Of a stretch of DNA of 64,000 nt, positions 33,973 through 42,376 are shown piece by piece; within the stretch, counting starts at the first letter, position 1; every line of letters starts with the position of its first letter. The translations under genes were made by a program, and so were the position numbers. Source of the DNA: Azospirillum melinis (lineage in GTDB: Bacteria; Pseudomonadota; Alphaproteobacteria; Azospirillales; Azospirillaceae); the NCBI RefSeq assembly GCF_013340935.1, contig NZ_WHOS01000013.1, forward strand, positions 100,081-164,080, written 5' to 3'. Under the pieces are notes generated by a model. That model saw only the letters and a list, made by a program, of their open reading frames with translations, did not search any database and had not been told where the DNA came from.

Positions 33973-34776
33973 ATGGATGATCCTGATTTCGACGTCTCCC
34001 GCCACTTTCAGAAGATCAAGATCCGGCGTCCGCCCGACATCATCATCGAGCAGATCAGCGACCTGATCGCCCGCCGGATCATCAAGGCCGGCCAGAAGCT
34101 GCCGGCCGAACGGGTGCTGGCGGAGCGCTTCGACGTCAGCCGCGGCACGGTCCGGGAGGCGTTGCGCCGCCTGGAGTTCTTCGGGATCGTCCGCACATCG
34201 CCGCAGAGCGGGACGGTGGTGGAAAATCTCAGCGAGCATGTGCTGATCGGCCTGATCAGCAACATCCTGAATGCCGGCGACACCAGCCCGGAGATGCTGA
34301 TCGAGGTGCGCGGCGCGCTGGAGGCATTGTCCGCCCGGCTGGCGACCGAACGCGCCCATGGCGCCCAGATCGCCGAAATCCGCAAGGCACAGCAGCGCAT
34401 GCGCGAACAGGCCGAGGCCAACGCCTACACGCTGGAAGAGGATCTCCTGTTCCATCTCAAGGTTGCCGAAGCGACCAACAACAACCTGCTCCGGTCACTG
34501 ATCGCCCTGATGGGACCGGACGTGCTCCGCTTCTCGCACCAGCACGCCACCTACAAGGACGGCCGCATGCATGCCGCGGCCAACGAGCATGATGCGATCA
34601 TCGCGGCCATCGAGAGCGGCAAGCCCGACGAAGCCGAAAAGCTGATGAAGCAGCATATCGACAAGTCCTATGAGCATTACCGCCGCGACGGCGACACCGA
34701 CGCCACGCTGGCCGACGGCGACGCGGAGCCCGGGAAGCCGGTCCGCAAGCGGCGCCCCAAGGCCGCGGCCGTGTGA
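33973..34776 (+). CDS. GntR-family regulator (FadR/FCD subfamily)
   Basis: A 267-residue regulator with a winged helix-turn-helix at about 20-90 (LAERFDVSRGTVREALRRLEF) and an all-helical FCD effector domain to about 235, including EEDLLFHLKVAEATNN with a likely metal-binding Asp/His set. The last 30 residues are charged and end in a basic RKRRPKAAAV tail. It lies 127 bases after idnO on the same strand with its own promoter region. It is the likely repressor of both divergent sugar-acid transcripts, released by a hexonate or ketohexonate. Confidence 0.88.
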   Translation: MDDPDFDVSRHFQKIKIRRPPDIIIEQISDLIARRIIKAGQKLPAERVLAERFDVSRGTVREALRRLEFFGIVRTSPQSGTVVENLSEHVLIGLISNILNAGDTSPEMLIEVRGALEALSARLATERAHGAQIAEIRKAQQRMREQAEANAYTLEEDLLFHLKVAEATNNNLLRSLIALMGPDVLRFSHQHATYKDGRMHAAANEHDAIIAAIESGKPDEAEKLMKQHIDKSYEHYRRDGDTDATLADGDAEPGKPVRKRRPKAAAV

Positions 34777-34814
34777 AGGCAGGCTTGTAAAGACAGGCTT
34801 GTGAAGGCAGGCGG
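34773..34814. repeat. 14-bp tandem repeat, three copies, across the GntR stop codon
   Basis: The units GTGAAGGCAGGCTT (34773-34786), GTAAAGACAGGCTT (34787-34800) and GTGAAGGCAGGCGG (34801-34814) follow each other exactly. The first copy contains the TGA stop codon of the GntR gene. The array may have arisen by slippage. It could pause transcription or be inert. Confidence 0.7.
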
Positions 34815-34844
34815 CCGTACCTTCCGCGCGCAGCGTCGACGCCG

Positions 34845-35075
34845 TCAGAACAGCGGAAGCTGGACGCGGCCGCCGTCGTCCGCATGGGCTTTCGCGGCAC
34901 GCAGTGCGGCATCCTGGGCGCCAGCCATGGTGCGCGCAGTTCCGGAGCGGACCTGCTCGCCGGCGACGGTGACGACCCACGCCCACATCTCCGGCCCCCG
35001 CCAGATCACTGCCAGCTCGCACCCGTGAACCCGCGTCACCGCGTGCCGAATCGTCCAGTCCGTCATCGTTGGCAT
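34845..35075 (-). CDS. small hypothetical protein
   Basis: A 76-residue protein (73 if the ATG at 35066 is used) with the opening MTDWTIRHAVTRVHGCELAVIW and a C-terminal half rich in Ala with DGGRVQLPLF at the end. The pattern of alternating Trp/Val residues suggests a small beta-sheet followed by a helix. I do not recognise the family. No strong ribosome site is present. It is convergent with the GntR gene and downstream of the channel gene on the same strand. It is kept because its amino-acid composition looks natural and its end is well defined. Confidence 0.45.
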   Translation of the reverse strand: MPTMTDWTIRHAVTRVHGCELAVIWRGPEMWAWVVTVAGEQVRSGTARTMAGAQDAALRAAKAHADDGGRVQLPLF

Positions 35076-35185
35076 GCTGCCGGCGTCCCCATCAGTTTCG
35101 GCATGATGTAGCACAGGGTCGGGGAAGCCAGCCAGCACCGGTCCGCACCCTATCGGTGTAGATCGGTATCGACGCCGATTTTCCG

Positions 35186-35761
35186 TCACTCCTCCACGAT
35201 GCGTTCGATCCGCCGGTCCGGCACCAGCCACAGCAGGATCACCAGGATGTAGAGGGCGATGGACAGCCATTGCAGGACGAAGGCCAGCGGGATGGCCAGG
35301 GCATACAGCCCCAGGCTGATCTTGCCCTTCAGGTCGGTTCCGACCGCCCGTGCCACCACCGACTCGCGCCCGCCGCAGGCGATGATCGCGCGTTCGGTCA
35401 GGCTGTAGCCGATGGCCGCCATGCCGAGCACGACGCCGTAGGATGCGGTCGCCACCGGCGAGAAGTCGCTGGCATCGAGCCAGCGGATGACGAAGGGGAC
35501 CAGCGACAGCCAGAACAGCAGGAACAGGTTGGCCCACAGCACCCGCCCGTCGATGCGCGTGGTGGCTTGCAGCAGATGGTGATGGTTGTTCCAGTAGAGC
35601 CCGACATTGATGAAGGACAGCACATAGGCCAGCAGGATGGGGACGCGCTCCGCCAGGGCGGCGAGGCTGCCATCCTCCGGCACCTTCAACTCCAGCACCA
35701 TGATGGTGATGGCGATTGCCACGACCCCATCGGTGAACGCTTCCAGCCGGCCGGCCTTCAT
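35186..35761 (-). CDS. TMEM175-family (DUF1211) potassium channel-like membrane protein
   Basis: A 191-residue membrane protein with about six hydrophobic helices. The opening MKAGRLEAFTDGVVAIAITI carries the FTDG motif that marks bacterial TMEM175 channels, and YWNNHHHLL follows helix 3. Family members conduct potassium without a classical selectivity filter. The ATG at 35761 is chosen because it places the motif at the usual N-terminal position; the frame is open upstream. It lies 70 bases after the pirin gene on the same strand. Its relation to its neighbours is unclear. Confidence 0.88.
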   Translation of the reverse strand: MKAGRLEAFTDGVVAIAITIMVLELKVPEDGSLAALAERVPILLAYVLSFINVGLYWNNHHHLLQATTRIDGRVLWANLFLLFWLSLVPFVIRWLDASDFSPVATASYGVVLGMAAIGYSLTERAIIACGGRESVVARAVGTDLKGKISLGLYALAIPLAFVLQWLSIALYILVILLWLVPDRRIERIVEE

Positions 35762-35831
35762 GGTCCGAACTCCCGTCTTTGCAGATGACGCCGTGCCGGG
35801 ACGGCAAAGCCCCGGCACGGGATCGGTCTCG

Positions 35832-36530
35832 TCAGGCGGCATCCACCATGACGATTTCGCTGTCCTCCAGCGCCGTCACCGTCAGGGTGTCCAGATCGGC
35901 GATGGCCGCACCGTCTCGGGCATTCACCCGCACCCCGTCGATCTCGACGGCACCGCTGGCCGGGACCAGATACGCGCGGCGGTCCTTGCCGAGCGGATAG
36001 GTCGCCGTCTCGCCGGCCTTCAGCGTCGCCCCCAGCACGCGGGCGTCGGTGCGGATCGGCAGGGCGTCGCCGTCATCGGAGTAGCCCGACGCCAGGGTGA
36101 CGAAGTGGCCGCTGCGGTCGCCCTTGGGGAAGGGCTTGCTGCCCCAGCCCGGCTTCTCGCCGCTGCGCGTCGGCATGATCCAGATCTGGAAGATGCGGGT
36201 GGTGACGTCCTCCAGATTGTATTCGGAATGCGCGATGCCGGTGCCGGCGGACATCACCTGGACGTCGCCCGCCTCGGTACGGCCCTTGTTGCCCAGATTG
36301 TCCTGGTGGGTGATGGCGCCCTCGCGGACATAGGTGATGATTTCCATGTCGCGGTGCGGGTGCGTCGGGAAACCGGTGCGGGGGGCGATGGTGTCGTCGT
36401 TCCAGACGCGCAGGTTGCCCCAGTTCATCCGCTTGCGGTCATGGTAGTTGGCGAAGGAGAAGTGGTGCTTGGCATCCAGCCAGCCATGGTTCTCGCCGCC
36501 CAGGCTCTCGAAGGGACGCAGTTCGATCAT
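35832..36530 (-). CDS. pirin family protein
   Basis: A 232-residue bicupin. The metal-binding motif is in TGFPTHPHRDMEIITYV (about 53-69), with further ligands in AGTGIAHSEYN. The length and the opening MIELRPFESLGG match YhhW-type pirins, some of which have quercetin 2,3-dioxygenase activity. AGGAG lies about 8 bases before the ATG. It is divergent from a LysR gene whose start overlaps a palindromic site, the common arrangement for pirins that respond to redox or electrophile stress. Confidence 0.92.
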   Translation of the reverse strand: MIELRPFESLGGENHGWLDAKHHFSFANYHDRKRMNWGNLRVWNDDTIAPRTGFPTHPHRDMEIITYVREGAITHQDNLGNKGRTEAGDVQVMSAGTGIAHSEYNLEDVTTRIFQIWIMPTRSGEKPGWGSKPFPKGDRSGHFVTLASGYSDDGDALPIRTDARVLGATLKAGETATYPLGKDRRAYLVPASGAVEIDGVRVNARDGAAIADLDTLTVTALEDSEIVMVDAA

Positions 36531-36648
36531 GGTCCGTCTCCTGATTGTGCGACCGATGGGTCCTTGCCGCATCGGCCGCCGTGTTTCGCTTGAGAGGACA
36601 ATAGCCCTGGTCTCCTTTCAGGTTTACCCCTATAAATCGCCGCAAGAT

Positions 36649-36665
36649 GTTCAAGAAAGTTGAAC
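36649..36665. promoter_or_regulatory. LysR-type palindrome directly before the LysR start codon
   Basis: GTTCAAGAAAGTTGAAC is a perfect inverted repeat with 6-base arms and fits the T-N11-A pattern of LysR binding sites. It ends one base before the ATG at 36667. Binding there would block transcription or translation start of the LysR gene and position the protein about 120 bases from the divergent pirin start. Confidence 0.65.
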
Positions 36666-36666
36666 G

Positions 36667-37596
36667 ATGAGCAGCGTCGGCACCCCCAGCTTCGACCAAC
36701 TCAGCATCTTCCTCGCCGTGGTGGATGCCGGCAGCTTCGCCGGGGCGGGACGGCGGCTGAACCGGGCGGTCTCCGTCGTCAGCTACGGCATCGCCAACCT
36801 CGAAGCCCAGCTCGGCCTGCCGCTGTTCGACCGCGAAGGGTCGCGCAAGCCGGCGCTGACCGCCGCCGGGCGGGCGCTGCTCGCCGAAGCCCGGACGATT
36901 GCACAGGCGATGGACGGCTTGCGCGCAAAGGTGCGGGGCCTGCACGAGGGGCTGGAGGCGGAGGTCGATCTCGCCGTCGACGTGATGCTGCCGGCCGACC
37001 GTCTGGGCCGGGTGCTGCGGGACTTCGCGCGCAGCCATCCGACGGTTTCGCTGCGCCTGCATGTCGAAACCCTGGGCGCGGTCGCCGCCCTGGTGCTCGA
37101 CCGCCAAGCGGTGCTCGGGATTTCCGGCCCGGTGGCGGCCGGTATGGACGGGCTGGACCGGACGACCGCCGGATCGGTGCCGATGGTGCCGGTCGCCGCA
37201 CCCGACCATCCGCTGGGCCGCATGGCGCAGATCGCCTCCGGCGCCGGACGCGACCATGTGCAGCTGGTCCTCACCGACCGGTCGCGTGCCACCGAGGGGC
37301 AGGATTTCTCGGTGATGAGTCCGCGCACATGGCGGCTCGCCGACCTGGGCGCCAAGCACGCGCTGCTGCGCGAGGGAATCGGCTGGGGCAACATGCCGCT
37401 GCCGATGGTCGAGCCCGATCTGGTCGCCGGCACCCTGGTGCGGCTCGCCATGCCCGACCATCCGGGCGGCACCTATCGCTTCTCCGGCGTCTGGCGGCGC
37501 GACACGCCGCCCGGCCCAGCCGCCTCCTGGCTGCTCGCCCAGTTCGTGCAGCTGGGAGCCGGCGACCGAGAGGAGGACGGCTTCACCGACCTCTGA
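36667..37596 (+). CDS. LysR-family transcriptional regulator
   Basis: A 309-residue LysR protein with a helix-turn-helix at about 8-68 (SFAGAGRRLNRAVSVVSYGI) and a substrate-binding domain after residue 95. The recognition helix reads RAVSVVSYGIANLEAQLG, in which SYGI replaces the more usual SxxI pattern. It is divergent from the pirin gene, a pairing seen repeatedly in proteobacteria, and is probably its regulator. The gene converges on the DUF1275 gene with 30 bases between stops. Confidence 0.87.
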   Translation: MSSVGTPSFDQLSIFLAVVDAGSFAGAGRRLNRAVSVVSYGIANLEAQLGLPLFDREGSRKPALTAAGRALLAEARTIAQAMDGLRAKVRGLHEGLEAEVDLAVDVMLPADRLGRVLRDFARSHPTVSLRLHVETLGAVAALVLDRQAVLGISGPVAAGMDGLDRTTAGSVPMVPVAAPDHPLGRMAQIASGAGRDHVQLVLTDRSRATEGQDFSVMSPRTWRLADLGAKHALLREGIGWGNMPLPMVEPDLVAGTLVRLAMPDHPGGTYRFSGVWRRDTPPGPAASWLLAQFVQLGAGDREEDGFTDL

Positions 37597-37626
37597 TGGA
37601 CGGTTCCCGGTATCGCCGCACCGGCG

Positions 37627-38331
37627 TCAGGCCGCAACCGGTGCGGTCGAGGCCGGGTGAAGGGCGCAGAACGCGGTGCCTGCCAGCACCAGCGCGCCGA
37701 CGACGACCAGGGGCAGCACCAGACCGCTCTGCATGACCATGACGGCGCCGAGCGCGGCACCGAGGAAGATCGCCGCCACGCTGGCCATCCGGCGTCGCGC
37801 ATTGGTGTTCGCCCCGCCGGCAAGGCCGGAATCGGCGGCCAGTCCGGTCAGGGTCAGGGTGAGGACCGTCGTCGTCAGATCGGGAACCTTCATCTGCCGG
37901 ACCGTGGCGTTGCGGAACCCCATGGCGAAACCGGTCAGGGCGATGATCGCGTAGAGGGCGACCGCCGGAGCCTGCGTTCCGACATCGAAGCCCGCGGCGA
38001 CGGCAGCGGCGATCCAGAACAGGGCCGTTTCGAACAGGGCGGCGGTCAGCAGCCAATGCCGCATCGGCCGGCCGGCGAATGTCCTGCCGAGCCGGCCGGC
38101 GATCAGGGCGCCGGTCAGGAAGGACAGCAGCGCCGCCACCGCCGGCAGAACCCGGAAGCCTGGCGTACCGACGACGGCGAAGCCGAGAAAGACGATGTTG
38201 CCGGTCATGTTGGCAGTGAAGACCTTGCCCAGGCCAAGCACGCTGACGGCATCGACGAGCCCCGTCGTCACCGACAGCAGCAGCAGGAGGATGGGCAGTG
38301 GGGAGGTGCCGGATGCGGCCGGTGCGGACAT
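37627..38331 (-). CDS. DUF1275 (YoaK-type) membrane protein
   Basis: A 234-residue protein with about six membrane helices. The segments TTGLVDAVSVLGLGKVFTANMTGNIVFLGFA (two adjoining motifs, read here only as family pattern around residues 20-50) and GFRNATVRQMKVPDLTTTVLT are diagnostic of the DUF1275/YoaK family. Its transport or other function is not established. The ATG at 38331 has AGGAAAC ahead; the frame is open upstream. It is divergent from the small unknown gene at 38529 and not obviously part of an operon. Confidence 0.88.
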   Translation of the reverse strand: MSAPAASGTSPLPILLLLLSVTTGLVDAVSVLGLGKVFTANMTGNIVFLGFAVVGTPGFRVLPAVAALLSFLTGALIAGRLGRTFAGRPMRHWLLTAALFETALFWIAAAVAAGFDVGTQAPAVALYAIIALTGFAMGFRNATVRQMKVPDLTTTVLTLTLTGLAADSGLAGGANTNARRRMASVAAIFLGAALGAVMVMQSGLVLPLVVVGALVLAGTAFCALHPASTAPVAA

Positions 38332-38528
38332 GGCTGTCGTTTCCTGCGGTTTCTTCGGGCGAAGGGGGCAGTATCGGCGGCGGCGGCCGGCATGGTCTTG
38401 TCGCATCGGCACGACCTTGGACCATTCTGGACCTTCCGGCAGGTCTGGCCGCATGGCGAACAGCCTCGACAGGATGGACGGATGGGTTAGGCTGCCGGAC
38501 TTCCCGGTCGTCACCAGCCCTCATCCCG

Positions 38529-38966
38529 ATGAACAGCAGCACCATCCGCTTTTCGGACACACAACTGGAAGAGCGCCGCCCGGTCTGGGAAGCGTTGTCG
38601 ACGATGTATCTGGACACGGACGTTGCGCTGTCCCGCGCATGGCGGGTGCAGGTTCTTTCGGCCTCGCCCTACAGCCTGGAGGAGATGGACGCCATCCTTC
38701 GGGAGGAGATCCACCCCGTCTGCTTTTCGAACCTGCTCCAGCCTGCCGGTGAATGGGCCGGCTTCGATCCCGCCATGCTTGAGCAGGCGATCCGAGGTCG
38801 CCGGACGCGCTGGCGCTCCAGGCTGCTGGCGAGGCTCAGCCTGGCCCTGCCGGGGTGCTTCCCGAGGGAGGAATGGACGGTCACGCGCCGGGAGATCGCC
38901 TGTCGGCGCAAGCCGGCGCGGGGCATCGCAAACGTGAGGGGCACCATGCAGCGGCCCCCCAGCTGA
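38529..38966 (+). CDS. hypothetical protein (possibly DUF7079-like)
   Basis: A 145-residue protein with the opening MNSSTIRFSDTQLEERRPVW and a central region EALSTMYLDTDVALSRAWRV that recalls small uncharacterised proteins I associate weakly with DUF7079. The region up to about residue 90 looks structured; the remainder is Arg-rich and ends in a basic tail. No Shine-Dalgarno site is clear. The frame is open upstream to 38298, but that part looks like non-coding sequence. I cannot assign a function. Confidence 0.6.
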   Translation: MNSSTIRFSDTQLEERRPVWEALSTMYLDTDVALSRAWRVQVLSASPYSLEEMDAILREEIHPVCFSNLLQPAGEWAGFDPAMLEQAIRGRRTRWRSRLLARLSLALPGCFPREEWTVTRREIACRRKPARGIANVRGTMQRPPS

Positions 38967-38993
38967 GGCCGGGCACCCACGTCATAGCGTCGT

Positions 38994-39026
38994 TCCGATA
39001 TCGGACAATGTATCGCAAACGCTACA
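38994..39026. promoter_or_regulatory. palindromes ahead of hipB
   Basis: TCCGATATCGGA (38994-39005) is a perfect 12-base palindrome. It is followed by TGTATCG-CAAA-CGCTACA (39009-39026), an inverted repeat with one mismatch. They lie 120 to 155 bases before the hipB start, in a patch less G/C-rich than the flanks. HipB-type antitoxins repress their own operon through such sites, so these are the likely operators. Confidence 0.55.
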
Positions 39027-39147
39027 CAACCCGAAATAACGTACTATCTATGAGACGCAAACCGGCTCGACCCGAGACGTCGTTCCGATCTGCATCACGT
39101 CACGCACATGAGACCCAATTCCCCGATCGCGTATCAGGTGTAAGACG

Positions 39148-39558
39148 ATGAAAGCCCAAGACGGAACCCACAGGACCAAAGGGTCGCCGGTCTATCCGGC
39201 GGTGGCTCGGGCAATCGGGAAGCTCGGCCAGGACATCTCTCTCGCACGCCGGTCGCGCCGCATTCCGGCCGAGGATTTCGCGCGGGCGATGGGCGTGTCC
39301 CGAGCAACCCTGCATCGGCTGGAGAAGGGCGATGCCGGCGTCTCGCTCAACACGCTCGCGATGGCGCTCAACGCTCTCGGCCGGTTGGATCTGCTCACGA
39401 ACCTCCTCGACCAGACGAAAGACGACGTTGCCTTGATGATGCTCCGCCAGGACGTGCCGACCCGCGTCTCGAAGCCTCGGGCGAAGAAAAACGGGTCTAA
39501 GCCCGATGACGCCACGACCGGCCCCATCGTCTCCAACGACGAGGTGGAGGGTTGGTGA
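39148..39558 (+). CDS. hipB: HipB-like antitoxin, XRE-family helix-turn-helix
   Basis: A 136-residue DNA-binding protein. The helix-turn-helix lies at about 42-80 (FARAMGVSRATLHRLEKGDA), and GVSLNTLAMALNALGRLD is typical of HipB/XRE antitoxins paired with HipA kinases. The C-terminal 35 residues are charged and probably disordered. The TGA is one base before the ATG of hipA. It appears intact although its partner is broken. It would bind operators upstream and, in an intact pair, sequester the toxin. Confidence 0.85.
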   Translation: MKAQDGTHRTKGSPVYPAVARAIGKLGQDISLARRSRRIPAEDFARAMGVSRATLHRLEKGDAGVSLNTLAMALNALGRLDLLTNLLDQTKDDVALMMLRQDVPTRVSKPRAKKNGSKPDDATTGPIVSNDEVEGW

Positions 39559-39559
39559 G

Positions 39560-40719
39560 ATGACGACACGGAGGATCGACGTCCGGCTCGGAACGAATGC
39601 CGTTCCCGTGGGAGAGTTCATCCACGAGAGCACGGGCACCCGCGAAACGTCCGCATTCACCTATCATGCCTCGTGGCTGGACAACCCGCGGGCCTTCGCC
39701 ATCGCGCCCGACCTGCCGCTCCAGGTGGCTCCGTTCTACCACGCGCGCACGGGCAACGCCTCCGCGCTTCCCGGCCCGATTGCCGATGGTTCCCCGGATT
39801 CGTGGGGCCGTGCCATCATCAGGATGGCGCTGGGCGGCCGCGTGGACTCGGAACTCGACTACCTGTTGGAGGCCGACGACGAACTCCGCTCCGGAGCGCT
39901 TCGCTACTTCGACAAGCCGGGCACTGCCGGGAAGCCGCTCGCACCTCCCAGGGAGGCGGGCGAGATCTCCATTCCGCGCCTTTTCGACCTCGAGCAGATC
40001 GTGGCCGAGTCCCGTGCGTTCGAGGCGGACCCCATCCACTACCGGGAGAGCCGGGCGAAGATGCTTCACGGCGGTCTGCTCAAGACCGCCATCGGATCGC
40101 TCCGACCGGCCAGCGCTTTCCCGTCGTGATCATCCGGCGTTTCGACCGCATTGCCGGCCGCGCGGCCGGTCAGCCGCATGCCCGTGTCCCCTTCATCTCG
40201 GCGCAGACCTTCATGGGGCTGCGCGGTGCCGAGCCGGGCAACTACGTCGATCTGGCCCAGCGGATGCTCACGCACTGCGCAGCCCCACGGACCGACATCC
40301 GCGAACTCTTCCGGCGGGTGATGTTCGGCATCCTGATCCGGAACACCGACGACCATCTGCGGAACCACGGTTTCCTCGCCGCGCCCGGAGGCAAATGGAC
40401 CCTCTCTCCGGCGTTCGACGTGAACCCGGTTCCGGAGGAGGGCACCCTGAAAATCGCCATCTCCGAAATCCACGGCAACGACCTCAGCGTGGCCCGGCTG
40501 ATCGAGGCCGCTCCGTATTTCCAGACGAGCGAGGACGAGGCCCGCAAGATCGCCATCGGCATGGCCAATGCGATTTCCGCCGGGTGGCGGCAAATCGGAA
40601 CGAGGCTCGGCATGACCGGGCAGGACATGCGGGCCATCGCCCCGGCGATGGAGAACCGCCAGATCGAGGAAGCGCTTGCGCTCGGGCGAACGACGGCTCC
40701 CGGCGCCACCATCCCGTGA
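39560..40719 (+). pseudogene. hipA: HipA-like toxin kinase, frameshifted and internally deleted
   Basis: The first part (39560-40129) codes for a normal HipA N-terminus, including GPIADGSPDSWGRAIIRMAL, then ends at a TGA. The remaining HipA sequence continues in another frame from about 40100 to 40719, with IIRRFDRI, the catalytic NTDDHLRNHGF and the metal-binding LSPAFDVNP. Between HGGLLKTAI and the RRFDR segment, the stretch that normally carries the nucleotide-binding loop and its lysine, about 60 to 80 residues, is missing. The gene is therefore both frameshifted and deleted, and the protein cannot be an active kinase. Sequencing error could explain the frameshift but not the missing segment. 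Confidence 0.85.
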
Positions 40720-40739
40720 GGCGGGGCATGCCGCACCCG

Positions 40740-41645
40740 TCACTCCGGCACGGAGCCTTTCACCACGACGCGCATCAGCACGCGGCGGTGCTTGCCCATC
40801 TCGTAATTGGCGGTGGCGCGGTGCAGCAGGCAGCGGTTGTCCCAGAAGACGAGGTCGCCGTGCCGCCAGCGGTGGGTGTGGACGAAGCGGTCCTGCGTCG
40901 CATGCTCCAGCAGCTCCTCCAGCAGGGCGCGCCCCTCCTCCTCCGGCATGCCTTCGATGTGGGAGCTGTACATGCCGATGTAGAGGCTCTTGCGCCCGGT
41001 CTCGGGATGGGTGCGGACCAGCGGATGGGCGATGGGCGGGGCGGCGGCGATGTCGTCCTCGGTCGGCGGGGCGCTGCCGGTGTAGCGGCGCATGAACTCC
41101 AGGCTCTGCACCGACTTCAGCCCGTCGATCCGCCGGCGCGTGGCCTCCGGCAGGGCGTCGTAGGCGGCGGTCATGTCGGCGAACTGGGTGTCGCCGCCGT
41201 TCGGCGGCAGTTCCACCGCCTGCAGCATCGTCAGCAGCGACGGCTCCCGCAGGAAGGACTTGTCGGTGTGCCAGAAATAGTTGGAGCTGATGAAGGGCTT
41301 GGCCACCGGGTTGCCGGCGGCGTCCAGATTGGTGATGGTGTGGACCGCATCCCACTTCGACCCGTCGGCCAGCCGGATCATGTGACCCTCGATTGGGCCG
41401 AACAGCTCGGCGAAGCGGTACATGCGCTCCTTGTCCAGCGACTGGTTGCGGATCACCAGCAGATGATGGTCGCGGAAGGCCGTCCGCACCGCATCGACCG
41501 TCGCGTCGTCGAGCGGCCGGGACAGGTCCAGCCTGTCGGTTTCCGCCCCGATGATGCCGTCGAGCGGCGTGAACAGGGGAATGGTCGCGGAAGAGGCGGC
41601 GGATGCGGCGGCGGAAGAGGCGGCTGGCGCATGGAGGCTGGTCAT
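40740..41645 (-). CDS. TauD/TfdA-family Fe(II)/2-oxoglutarate dioxygenase
   Basis: A 301-residue dioxygenase. The iron ligands are His and Asp in FWHTDKSF and the distal His in CLLHRATANYEMG, followed by Arg residues that bind 2-oxoglutarate (HRRVLMRVVV). GDTQFADMTAAYDAL is also typical of the TfdA group. The ATG at 41645 has GAGGAACC ahead. It is the last gene of the ten-gene minus-strand operon. Such enzymes hydroxylate ether, sulfonate, phosphonate or amine compounds and often split them; the substrate cannot be read, but it is probably the compound imported by the ABC system of the operon. Confidence 0.88.
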   Translation of the reverse strand: MTSLHAPAASSAAASAASSATIPLFTPLDGIIGAETDRLDLSRPLDDATVDAVRTAFRDHHLLVIRNQSLDKERMYRFAELFGPIEGHMIRLADGSKWDAVHTITNLDAAGNPVAKPFISSNYFWHTDKSFLREPSLLTMLQAVELPPNGGDTQFADMTAAYDALPEATRRRIDGLKSVQSLEFMRRYTGSAPPTEDDIAAAPPIAHPLVRTHPETGRKSLYIGMYSSHIEGMPEEEGRALLEELLEHATQDRFVHTHRWRHGDLVFWDNRCLLHRATANYEMGKHRRVLMRVVVKGSVPE

Positions 41646-41677
41646 CGGGACGGTTCCTCGTGCAGGTCGGTTGGTTT

Positions 41678-42376
41678 TCAAAGCGGTCGGCGGCAGGCCC
41701 AGAGGGCGGCACGCGTCAGGATCTGGCGGTGGACCGGGTGTTCCAGGGACGCGCGGTCATGGCCCAGCGTGTCGGCCACCACCCGCCCCAGCCCGGCGTC
41801 GCGCGCCCACAGGGCGGGCCAGGCGCGTCCCCCGTCCGGTGCCACCAGCGCCAGCGGCCGGACGTCGCCGGCCAGATCGAAATCGCCGTAAGCCTCGTCG
41901 GTGACGGTGAAGGGCGGCAGGCCGGCGGTCAGGGGATGGGGACGGTCGGTGGGGACCAGGGTGACCGGACCGCGCGGCGGATGGGCGGAGCGGCCCCACA
42001 CCCAGGCGCCGCCCAGCAGATCCTTCCAGTCCGGCCAGTCGTCGAAGCAGATCAGCGCGGTGTGCAGGCCCAGCAGCCCGCCCCCGCCGGTGACGAAGTT
42101 CCACAGCCTCCCCCGCCCATCGGGCGACAGCGAGAAGGCCCAGCGCTCGCGGTGGGGGGCGTATTTCTCGCTGCCCAGCATCCGCCAGCGCAGCGCATAG
42201 ACGGTGAGCAGGTCGAAGCCGCCCTGGTCCAACGCCGCCAGCCCGCCTTCGATGTCGTCGGTGACGGTCGAGACGACACCCGCGCCGGCCAGGATTTCCT
42301 CCAGCGCCGGAGCGGCGTCGGCGAAGGGGTGGCCGATGCCGCCGGTCAGGATCAGGTTGCGGACCGCCCCGCTCAT
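41678..42376 (-). CDS. ThuA-like domain protein
   Basis: A 232-residue protein with the class I glutamine-amidotransferase-like fold of the ThuA (trehalose utilisation) family. Visible segments are LILTGGIGHPF at the start, GGGGLLGLHTA in the middle and VTDEAYGDFD later. The expected catalytic Cys is absent at the loop LLGLHTA, as is usual in ThuA, which is not an amidotransferase. The ATG at 42376 overlaps the stop of the SDR gene. Its function is uncertain; such proteins often accompany sugar or polyol catabolic enzymes. Confidence 0.78.
   Translation of the reverse strand: MSGAVRNLILTGGIGHPFADAAPALEEILAGAGVVSTVTDDIEGGLAALDQGGFDLLTVYALRWRMLGSEKYAPHRERWAFSLSPDGRGRLWNFVTGGGGLLGLHTALICFDDWPDWKDLLGGAWVWGRSAHPPRGPVTLVPTDRPHPLTAGLPPFTVTDEAYGDFDLAGDVRPLALVAPDGGRAWPALWARDAGLGRVVADTLGHDRASLEHPVHRQILTRAALWACRRPL

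Noticed and set aside
39560..40719. hipA break as a simple sequencing error
   Set aside because: A frameshift alone could be an error, but the missing middle section of about 60 to 80 residues cannot be explained by one base.
39597..41891. A 764-codon plus-strand frame running through hipA and opposite the TfdA-type gene
   Set aside because: It crosses the hipA remnant in a wrong frame and then reads antisense to a conserved dioxygenase and the ThuA-like gene. No domain is visible.
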